6,664 bases of DNA from Bacteroidota bacterium (GTDB lineage: Bacteria > Bacteroidota > Bacteroidia > Bacteroidales > VadinHA17), in contig SBFZ01000099.1 of the NCBI GenBank assembly GCA_006227095.1, forward strand, positions 1 through 6,664. Reading direction: 5' to 3'. Position numbers and translations under genes: made by a program. This document shows positions 1 through 5,268 of the stretch, piece by piece. Numbering within the stretch: position 1 is the first letter of the stretch; each line of letters begins with the position of its first letter. Under the pieces are notes generated by a model. The model was given only the letters and a program-made list of their open reading frames with translations. It was not told the origin of the DNA and searched no databases.

Positions 1-471
1 AAGGGCGGATTCAACGGTTTCGACTTCATCAGCAAGATACTTTCCGGCCTCTGTCTCCGGGTCACCCGGTTTCTGCGCCAGGAGCCACAGGGCAAGCGGT
101 TCAAGTCCCTTTTCCCGTGCAACGGAAGCACGCGTCTTTCGCTTCGGCCTGTATGGAAGGTAAAGATCCTCGAGTTGTGACATCGTCAGGGCGGCGTTGA
201 TCTTCGCGAGGAGTTCAGGTGTCATTTTCTCCTGCTCCTCAATTGATTTAATAACGGCCTCCCTCCTCTTTTCAAGCTCCTTCAGCCTCTCATATTCATC
301 CCTGATCTCTGCGAGTTGCACCTCATTGAGGCTGCCGGTCACCTCCTTCCGGTACCGGCTGATGAACGGGATGGTTGCCCCGTCATCAAGCAGCCGCAGC
401 GTGTTCTCGACCTGCCAGTCATGAAGCTGCAGTTTCTGTGCTATTGTCCTGATATGTGCCGAAGGGTCCAT
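1..471 (-). CDS. tex: Tex-family transcription accessory / S1 RNA-binding protein, N-terminal part (partial)
   Basis: The 157 codons seen here are the start of a Tex protein, a nucleic-acid-binding protein usually of about 700-780 residues that ends in an S1 RNA-binding domain. That domain and the central YqgF-like and helix-hairpin-helix domains would lie beyond the left edge. What is visible is the helical Tex N-terminal domain. It has the hallmark 'TIPFISRYRKEVTGSL' at residues 33-48, a charged helix at about 55-82, and 'LEDLYLPYRPKRKTRA' at 100-115, all typical of the family. The ATG at 471 is placed as in homologues, begins 6 nt after the stop of the upstream methyltransferase gene, and has no Shine-Dalgarno sequence. 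It is the last visible gene of the four-gene minus-strand run and is probably co-transcribed with it. Tex proteins are linked to transcription and RNA handling, but their exact biochemical role is not settled. The family call is firm; the reading frame is open to the window edge. Confidence 0.93.
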   Translation of the reverse strand, partial: MDPSAHIRTIAQKLQLHDWQVENTLRLLDDGATIPFISRYRKEVTGSLNEVQLAEIRDEYERLKELEKRREAVIKSIEEQEKMTPELLAKINAALTMSQLEDLYLPYRPKRKTRASVAREKGLEPLALWLLAQKPGDPETEAGKYLADEVETVESAL

Positions 472-477
472 AGTGTA

Positions 478-2004
478 TTATTCAATGTAAAGCACCAGTC
501 CCTTGAGGTATTCACTCTCGGGGTGGTAGATATTTACCGGGTGGTCTGCAGGCTGACCGGTCTGATGCAGTATCCGCACATTCCTGCCGGTGTTTGCTGC
601 TGCCACGAAGACCGACCGGCGGAAGTCATCGCGACTGACAACCTGCGAGCATGAAAAGGTAAAAAGGATTCCTCCGGGTTTGATCTTTTGAATTGCCATG
701 GCATTGAGTCTCCTGTATCCCTGAAGTGCCTGGTTCAGAGCAGTCTGATGCTTTGCGAAGGCCGGAGGATCGAGAATTATGAGGTCATATTCGCGGTCCA
801 TTCCGGAGAGAAAACCGAAGGCGTCGGCGGTGAAAGACCTGTGCCTCGAGTCATCTCCGAAGTTGAGATTTATGTTTTCATCGGCCAGGGCTGTGGCTGC
901 GGCTGAGCTGTCAACGGTATGGACAAGGCTGGCGTTGCTCATCGCATATACGGAGAAGCCTCCGGTATAGCCGAACATATTCAGTACCTTCCTGCCGTTG
1001 CTGTATTGTCTTAAAAGGCTGCGGCTGTCACGCTGGTCAATGAAGAATCCTGTCTTCTGACCCTTTTCCCAGTCTATTCTGAATTTGAACCCGTTCTCGG
1101 TGACCACTGTGCCTTTCCCAACAAGGCCACCTGAAGGGTCTCCGGCCAGGCCACCTGAAAGATCTCCGGCGAGGCCTCCTGCAAGATAACCGTTGACCGG
1201 ATTCAGTTTTGCCATGAATGGCAGAGTGCCTTCACTCTTGTCATATACTGCCGTCACCAGTCCGCCGGTAACCTCAGGTATCAGGTCAGCTATCATCTGT
1301 CTGATATGCCAGAAACCGGCAGTATGGGCCTGCAGGACTGCCACGCTTCCATAGATGTCAACCACCAGTCCCGGCAGTCCGTCGCCCTCACCGTGCACCA
1401 GTCTCCATACGTTCGTGTCACTTCTGCCGGCGATGCCTGAATTTATCCTGTACCGGAAGGCATCTGCAAGCCTCTTTCTGAAGAATTCACGATCAATGCT
1501 GCATTTTTCAAAAGAGAGAATGCGTACTGCTATTGAACCAGGGGCCCAGTGGCCGGTGGCAAGGTATGTCTTATCCCAGGCATATATCTCTGCCACATCT
1601 CCCTCTTTCGGGTTGCCGCTGACCGAGGATATTGCCCCGGAGAAGATCCAGGGGTGGTATCTTCTGATCGACTGTTCCTTACCTTTTTTCAGGATAACGG
1701 TTGCCGGTGAAGTCGCCCTTCCCGTTTCCCCCGCCCGACCGGTTTTGCCGGCAGGGTCAGTGCCGGCTTTTCCGGCTTCTGATATTTTGCCGGCAGGGTC
1801 GGTGCCGCCTTTTCCGGTTTCTGATATTTTGCCGGCAGGGTCGGTGCCGGCTTTTCCGGTTTCTGATATTTTGCCGGCAGGGTCGGTGCCGCCTTTTCCG
1901 GTTTCTGATGTTCTGCCTCTGCCGGAACCGGCTCCGGGGATCCTGCTTCCGGCAGCCCTGGTCTTTCCGGCTCCGCCGGTATTATTATTATCATTCCTGG
2001 GCAT
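478..2004 (-). CDS. rlmI: Class I SAM-dependent rRNA methyltransferase, RlmI-like (23S rRNA m5C), with repeat-bearing N-terminal extension
   Basis: Predicted SAM-dependent methyltransferase of the RlmI type, which makes 5-methylcytosine in 23S rRNA (C1962 in E. coli). It has 508 residues against about 390-400 for the family. An N-terminal PUA domain covers about 103-180 ('VILKKGKEQSIRRYHPWIFSG' region). The linker domain has 'LVHGEGDGLPGLVVD' (202-216), then 'GQKTGFFIDQRDSR' (315-328). The SAM-binding motif I is 'VLNMFGYTGGFSVYA' (340-354), 'LDPPAFAK' is at 411-418, and 'FTFSCSQ' (448-454) holds the likely nucleophile C452, by analogy with m5C enzymes. Two parts are atypical: residues 1-102 are low-complexity Gly/Lys/Thr sequence with four 14-residue repeats, and a Gly-rich repeat loop sits at about 275-297. 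The ATG at 2004 is kept because there is no in-frame ATG, GTG or TTG between the repeats and the PUA domain. The gene lies 6 nt after the exonuclease stop and 6 nt before tex. The family is certain; the exact target base is inferred. Confidence 0.93.
   Translation of the reverse strand: MPRNDNNNTGGAGKTRAAGSRIPGAGSGRGRTSETGKGGTDPAGKISETGKAGTDPAGKISETGKGGTDPAGKISEAGKAGTDPAGKTGRAGETGRATSPATVILKKGKEQSIRRYHPWIFSGAISSVSGNPKEGDVAEIYAWDKTYLATGHWAPGSIAVRILSFEKCSIDREFFRKRLADAFRYRINSGIAGRSDTNVWRLVHGEGDGLPGLVVDIYGSVAVLQAHTAGFWHIRQMIADLIPEVTGGLVTAVYDKSEGTLPFMAKLNPVNGYLAGGLAGDLSGGLAGDPSGGLVGKGTVVTENGFKFRIDWEKGQKTGFFIDQRDSRSLLRQYSNGRKVLNMFGYTGGFSVYAMSNASLVHTVDSSAAATALADENINLNFGDDSRHRSFTADAFGFLSGMDREYDLIILDPPAFAKHQTALNQALQGYRRLNAMAIQKIKPGGILFTFSCSQVVSRDDFRRSVFVAAANTGRNVRILHQTGQPADHPVNIYHPESEYLKGLVLYIE
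1127..1187 (-). repeat. Short 24-bp tandem repeat coding for a Gly-rich loop inside the methyltransferase
   Basis: Two full 24-bp units (1127-1150 and 1151-1174) differ at three positions and are followed by a partial third copy (1175 to about 1187). They encode GGLAG-D-(L/P)-S-like octapeptides at about residues 276-293, between 'NPVNGYLA' and 'GTVVTENG'. Typical family members have only a short turn here, so this looks like an in-frame insertion of roughly 20 residues. It is unrelated in sequence to the 42-bp repeat of the same gene. Confidence 0.85.
1743..1910 (-). repeat. Four tandem 42-bp units coding for 14-residue repeats in the methyltransferase N-terminus
   Basis: Four head-to-tail units start at 1743, 1785, 1827 and 1869. 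Because 42 is a multiple of 3, the frame is kept. Each encodes a variant of 'ISETGKxGTDPAGK' (residues about 33-88 of the methyltransferase). Read on the plus strand, the second and fourth units differ only at the last base, and the third differs from the second at one internal position. The x residue alternates Gly/Ala from unit to unit, which suggests an 84-bp two-unit block was itself duplicated. Each unit carries the palindrome TGCCGGCA (1746-1753, 1788-1795, 1830-1837, 1872-1879). The near identity points to recent expansion by slippage or unequal recombination. Confidence 0.95.
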
Positions 2005-2010
2005 TGCTCG

Positions 2011-2613
2011 TCAGCGGTTATGGTGTGTTTCCTTTCCGTTCAGGGCGAGGTAGATGCGGCGACATACCCAGGCGTCTGTTGCGGCGTAGAGCTGTTGAGG
2101 CTCTGTGAGCGCCGGCGCCTCCCAGTTGGATACCTGTTGTGATTTGGAGATTGAATATCCAAGTACAATGGCAGTAAGCTTCTTCAGTCCCAGCTCCTTT
2201 ATTCCATGGTCTGAAACCATGTTCTGCAGGTCTGTGAATCCGTGCGGCTCGAAGTGGGTAAGCGCCCGCAGTGCCTTTATGTCATCCCTGATTGCAACCC
2301 CGGTCTTGATTATGCCGCGGTCAGAGAGAAGGCCTGCCAGTTCGGGCGGCAACCCAATCATGTTGAGCCTGAAAAGCCAGGCCCTGTCAGCGTCAGCCAG
2401 CTGGAGCAATGCAACCTGGTATCTCCTCCCCTTTTTGAATGACGGCCTGGTCTCGGTATCGAAGCCAAGCACTGCAGGTTTGCCGATATCGGCCATAGCC
2501 CGGTAGAACCTGTCCATATTGTCAACCAATGTTACCTTTCCCTCAAACTGCAGGAGCGGCAACTGCCTCAGTTCATCATCCGATATACTCTCACTGAATT
2601 GTCTCGTCATCAT
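2011..2613 (-). CDS. 3'-5' exonuclease domain protein (DEDDy, RNase D / WRN exonuclease-like)
   Basis: A stand-alone DnaQ-fold 3'-5' exonuclease domain of about 200 residues. Numbering from the start chosen here, ExoI is 'GFDTETRPSFKKGR' (50-63) with D52 and E54. ExoII is in 'TGVAIRDDIKAL' (104-115), most likely D111. ExoIII is 'YAATDAWV' (176-183) with Y176 and D180, giving the DEDDy pattern of RNase D and the WRN exonuclease. All metal-binding residues are present, so it should be active, but whether it acts on RNA or DNA cannot be told. There is no HRDC domain, unlike true RNase D. The start is uncertain: in-frame ATGs lie at 2664, 2640, 2631, 2625, 2613 and 2610. The 2613/2610 pair puts the usual 14-16 residues before 'LPLLQFEG' and overlaps the DUF5063 gene by only about 20 nt. 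The 2640 start has a GGAGG three bases upstream. The stop is 6 nt before the methyltransferase ATG. Confidence 0.9.
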   Translation of the reverse strand: MMTRQFSESISDDELRQLPLLQFEGKVTLVDNMDRFYRAMADIGKPAVLGFDTETRPSFKKGRRYQVALLQLADADRAWLFRLNMIGLPPELAGLLSDRGIIKTGVAIRDDIKALRALTHFEPHGFTDLQNMVSDHGIKELGLKKLTAIVLGYSISKSQQVSNWEAPALTEPQQLYAATDAWVCRRIYLALNGKETHHNR

Positions 2614-3154
2614 CCCGTTGTTCATTGTCATCGCTGACATCCCCCTCCGAATAGAGTACTGCATGAATTGCAGAGAGGACGTTCAGCAGCTTCTTTCCCC
2701 AGAACTCCTCGAAGTTCATCAGCACTTCCCATACTGCATCATTCATAACCTCCTCATTCCCGCTCCGGTAACTGACAATGAAGTCTTTCAGGTCCTGGTA
2801 GATATCTGAAAGATTCTCGGCAATGCTTCCGGTGTAAAGTCCGTCAGCCGGATCACCGGCGGCAACTATGACCGGGAATGGATCATTGTTACCCATCTTT
2901 GTGAGCAGGTTGTCATGCATTCTTGTCCAGTCGAATTCAGTCACGGTTTTTTCATTTGGAACCTCCAGCACCGGCTCCAGCATCGGGAGAAGCGTGGCCC
3001 TGAGGTATATGAAGGGCAGCAGCCGCTGCAGAACTTTCATTATCTCTATCCCGCTTATATCCGCCGTCGACTCAAGGTATTTGCAGTACTCGTTTGCCGA
3101 GGCGGCGAATTCAACCACCTGCCGTGAATAAATGACCTTTTCCTCTTTTTCCAT
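2591..3154 (-). CDS. DUF5063 domain-containing protein, function unknown
   Basis: I recognise this 187-residue protein as DUF5063, a family I know mainly from Bacteroidota; no function has been established. It looks soluble and mostly helical, with no signal peptide or membrane span. The N-terminal helix 'VVEFAASANEYCKYLE' (13-28) and 'LQRLLPFIYLRATLLP' (42-57) are characteristic. A central acidic/aromatic section includes 'FDWTRMHDNLLTKMG' (74-88), and 'DLSDIYQDLKDF'-like helices follow at about 114-126 (observed: 'NLSDIYQDLKDFI'). Near the C-terminus is 'WEVLMNFEEFWGKKLLNVL' (142-160). The last 18 residues are very acidic (DVSDDNEQRDDDETIQ) and are encoded where the exonuclease start region overlaps, so they may be unconstrained tail. 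The ATG at 3154 lies 22 nt after a TAnnTTTG element, with a weak GGA just upstream. It is the first gene of the minus-strand run, so a role coupled to the exonuclease is possible but is inferred only from position. Confidence 0.85.
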   Translation of the reverse strand: MEKEEKVIYSRQVVEFAASANEYCKYLESTADISGIEIMKVLQRLLPFIYLRATLLPMLEPVLEVPNEKTVTEFDWTRMHDNLLTKMGNNDPFPVIVAAGDPADGLYTGSIAENLSDIYQDLKDFIVSYRSGNEEVMNDAVWEVLMNFEEFWGKKLLNVLSAIHAVLYSEGDVSDDNEQRDDDETIQ

Positions 3155-3176
3155 CTTCCTTATTGAAGCAACGTGA

Positions 3177-3184
3177 CAAAAGTA
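3177..3184 (-). promoter_or_regulatory. Bacteroidota-type -7 promoter element ahead of the DUF5063 operon
   Basis: Read on the minus strand this is TACTTTTG, an exact match to the Bacteroidota -7 consensus TAnnTTTG. It ends 22 nt before the ATG at 3154, so transcription would start about 15 nt before the gene. No good TTTG is seen at the -33 position, only T-rich sequence nearby. It would drive DUF5063, exonuclease, methyltransferase and tex. No hairpin terminator is visible in the 77-bp gap after recQ, so read-through from recQ is also possible. Confidence 0.6.
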
Positions 3185-3231
3185 TTCATTTCAGCCTTAA
3201 AAACAGGGATGTGTTGATAAAAGGGGAACCG

Positions 3232-5142
3232 TTACTTTTTCCAGGTGAGTTTATGGTCATCGTCATAGACCAGTTTTTCATGGTCGAGGAGCCACCTCAT
3301 GACCCTTACGGTTTTTTCACGGGGTAGTTCCATCCGAGCCTCCAGTTCCTCGGGTCTCAGCGGGGTATCCCCCACCAGTTCCTTGATCTTGTCAATAATA
3401 ATATCGAACTCGTATTTGCTCAGTTCAAGCTCATTCCTTTCCTGGCATGTGTCGCACAGGCCGCATCTTCCCGACTCTTCTCCGAAGTAGGCTGTCAGGA
3501 AGGCAGGCCGGCACCGTGTTTTATTGTCTGCATACTCGGTGATTCTCTCAACCCGTTCGATATAGTTCTCCTTTACTCTCAGGTACACTTCAGGCGAAAT
3601 CCTCAGGTGACTTCTGTCAAGCCTCTCCTCGGTGAAGATCACCAGCGGGCTTTTCTTTCCCGGGATAAAGTGTATTATCCCCTGCGATGAAAGCCTGAGG
3701 AGATACTGGTAAATTGCCTCCCGTGTGAGTCCTGACCTGGCGGCGAGGGTCTCTTCGTTCACCGGGACAAACTCAGAAAACATGCCGCTGTAGGTCCGGA
3801 GCAACAGTTTTATGAACCTGTCATATTCCTCATTGGCCACCTGGAATTTATAAAGATCATCACGGCTGACAACGAAGTGCACCCGGGAGGGGTTATTGAT
3901 CTCATCTGTAAACTCAAGGTATCCCTCCTTCTGAAGGAAGCTCAGGCTGTTGTATGTCTCGGTGACCGAGAAGCGGAATGCTGTCACAAACTTCCACAGG
4001 TCGAAGTCGTGGACGCTGTTTTTCCCTGACCCGACGGGAAGCTGGTAGAAGTTTCCGAGAGCCTCATAAACATCCTTTATTTTCTCCACCGGGGGGAATT
4101 TTATCCGTACCGAGTCAGCCAGTTTTCTCTTTTCATCCTCAGACCAGAGGAGCACTGCGAACGATGGTTTGCCGTCGCGACCAGCCCGGCCTGACTCCTG
4201 GTAGTATGCCTCAATGGAGTCAGGGCAGTCCCAGTGTATGACGAACCGGACGTCGGCCTTGTCAATGCCCATTCCGAAGGCGTTTGTAGCCACAATAACG
4301 CGGGTTTCGCCTGAGCTCCATGAAGTTTGTTTTCTGTCACGCATCTCCTGGGGCAGGCCTGCATGGTAGAAATCGGCCCTGATCTGGTTTGCCACAAGAA
4401 GCTCTGCCACCTCCTTTGACCTTTTCCTGCTGCTGACATAGATGATGCCGCTTCCCTGTTCCTTTTTAAGGCTGCGCAGCACATATGCACTTTTGTCTTC
4501 TATCTCCCTGACCATGTATGTTATGTTGGAGCGGCGGAAGCTGGTCTTCAGCACCTTCGGGTCCTTCATCCTTAGGCGTGAGATGATGTCATCAACAACA
4601 CGCGGGGTTGCAGTGGCGGTCAGTGCCAGGAAGGGCACCTCCTCATTCATCAGATCCCTTATTGCGGCAATATGGAGGTATGAAGGCCTGAAATCATACC
4701 CCCACTGAGAGATGCAGTGGGCTTCATCAACCGCCACCAGTGTAAAGTTGAACCTGGGCAGCCGGGCCCGGAAGAGGGGTGTCTGCAGCCTTTCAGGACT
4801 GACGTATAACAGGCGGTAATCGCCGTAGAGGCAGTTGTCAAGTGAAATTTCCACCTCTTCACGGCTCATACCGCTATGTATGGCCATAGCCTTGATATTC
4901 ATTGTCTTCAGCCTGGCAACCTGGTCTTTCATCAGGGCTATAAGTGGTGTGATGACGAGGCACAGCCCTTCTGAAGCCACCGGAGGCACCTGGTAAGTGA
5001 CAGATTTTCCTCCGCCGGTCGGGAGAAGGCCCACAACGTCCTTTCCGGAGACCACAGATTCAATGATCTCCTCCTGCATCGGCCTGAAGGAGGTGAACCC
5101 CCAGTACCTTGCCAGTGTCTCCCTGTAGATATCCGGCAGCAT
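3232..5142 (-). CDS. recQ: RecQ-family ATP-dependent 3'-5' DNA helicase (no HRDC domain)
   Basis: ATP-driven 3'-5' DNA helicase of the RecQ family, acting in recombination and repair of stalled forks. Motif 0 is 'GFTSFRPMQEEII' (15-27). Walker A is 'LLPTGGGKSVTYQ' (39-51) with K46. The DEAH box is 'AVDEAHCISQWGYDFRPSY' (137-155) and includes the RecQ-specific aromatic-rich loop. Motif III is 'ALTATAT' (173-179). Motif V is 'VIVATNAFGMGIDKADVRFV' (282-301), and motif VI is 'YYQESGRAGRDG' (313-324) with the arginine finger region. In the RQC part, zinc-binding cysteines C544, C560, C563 and C566 are all present. After about residue 570 there is a short winged-helix-like stretch ('LRPEELEARMELPREKTVRVMRWL') instead of a recognisable HRDC domain. 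The length of 636 is close to E. coli RecQ (about 609) but the C-terminal end is different. Bacteroidota often carry more than one RecQ, so this may be a paralogue. The ATG at 5142 fits the family start and lies 22 nt after a TAAATTTG element. It is divergent from guaB. Confidence 0.96.
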   Translation of the reverse strand: MLPDIYRETLARYWGFTSFRPMQEEIIESVVSGKDVVGLLPTGGGKSVTYQVPPVASEGLCLVITPLIALMKDQVARLKTMNIKAMAIHSGMSREEVEISLDNCLYGDYRLLYVSPERLQTPLFRARLPRFNFTLVAVDEAHCISQWGYDFRPSYLHIAAIRDLMNEEVPFLALTATATPRVVDDIISRLRMKDPKVLKTSFRRSNITYMVREIEDKSAYVLRSLKKEQGSGIIYVSSRKRSKEVAELLVANQIRADFYHAGLPQEMRDRKQTSWSSGETRVIVATNAFGMGIDKADVRFVIHWDCPDSIEAYYQESGRAGRDGKPSFAVLLWSEDEKRKLADSVRIKFPPVEKIKDVYEALGNFYQLPVGSGKNSVHDFDLWKFVTAFRFSVTETYNSLSFLQKEGYLEFTDEINNPSRVHFVVSRDDLYKFQVANEEYDRFIKLLLRTYSGMFSEFVPVNEETLAARSGLTREAIYQYLLRLSSQGIIHFIPGKKSPLVIFTEERLDRSHLRISPEVYLRVKENYIERVERITEYADNKTRCRPAFLTAYFGEESGRCGLCDTCQERNELELSKYEFDIIIDKIKELVGDTPLRPEELEARMELPREKTVRVMRWLLDHEKLVYDDDHKLTWKK

Positions 5143-5164
5143 TGGTTTTACGGGCTGTTTAATA

Positions 5165-5172
5165 CAAATTTA
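5165..5172 (-). promoter_or_regulatory. Bacteroidota-type -7 promoter element ahead of recQ
   Basis: Read on the minus strand this is TAAATTTG, an exact TAnnTTTG match. It ends 22 nt before the recQ ATG (5142), the same distance as for the DUF5063 operon. The leader would be about 15 nt long and has no Shine-Dalgarno sequence. No clear -33 TTTG is seen. Confidence 0.6.
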
Positions 5173-5238
5173 ATAACTCAATCGTACTTTTAACCTTTTA
5201 TTGACATTTAAGATATGCCGGTGCTTATCAATTTTTTG

Positions 5239-5246
5239 TAATTTTC
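5239..5246 (+). promoter_or_regulatory. Probable Bacteroidota -7 promoter element ahead of guaB
   Basis: TAATTTTC matches TAnnTTTG at five of the six fixed positions and ends 22 nt before the guaB ATG, the same spacing as the two exact matches in this window. A TATG at 5214-5217 lies 21 nt upstream and is a weak -33 candidate. A separate TTGACA (5201-5206), followed 17 nt later by CTTATC (5224-5229), is a less likely alternative in this phylum. The 126-bp recQ-guaB gap is AT-rich and holds no small gene or clear operator that I can see. Confidence 0.45.
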
Positions 5247-5268
5247 GCCCCATAAAAAACCTTGCCCG

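Noticed and set aside
1743..1910. Possible CRISPR array or integron-like repeat
   Set aside because: The units are directly adjacent with no unique spacers, are multiples of 3, and lie in frame within a coding region.
1689..1994. Second minus-strand frame through the repeat, encoding a Lys/Pro/Glu-rich repeat protein of 101 residues
   Set aside because: A 42-bp repeat unit keeps alternative frames open automatically. The frame ends as soon as the repeat and its flank end, and it overlaps the real N-terminus of the methyltransferase.
478..2004. Frameshift or fusion at the methyltransferase N-terminus
   Set aside because: The frame runs unbroken from the ATG at 2004 through the repeats into the PUA domain, and the extension resembles no second protein. 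It is a repeat expansion and not a gene fusion.
1355..2053. Long plus-strand open frame (232 codons) opposite the methyltransferase gene, with repeated Pro/Phe/Ser-rich sequence
   Set aside because: It is antisense to a well-supported family protein. It stays open because the 42-bp repeat contains no stop in several frames, and its sequence is low-complexity with no recognisable domain.
3155..3231. Rho-independent terminator after recQ
   Set aside because: T-runs occur on the minus strand (after CCTG and CCCC), but I find no adjacent GC-rich inverted repeat to form a stem.
4101..4490. 129-codon minus-strand open frame inside recQ
   Set aside because: It lies wholly within the conserved helicase motifs in a different frame; the composition is that of a shadow frame and there is no domain.
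5201..5229. Sigma70-type promoter (TTGACA with a 17-nt spacer) for guaB
   Set aside because: The -10 hexamer CTTATC is poor, and genes in this phylum normally use TTTG/TAnnTTTG elements. The near match at 5239-5246, with the spacing shared by the other genes, is preferred.
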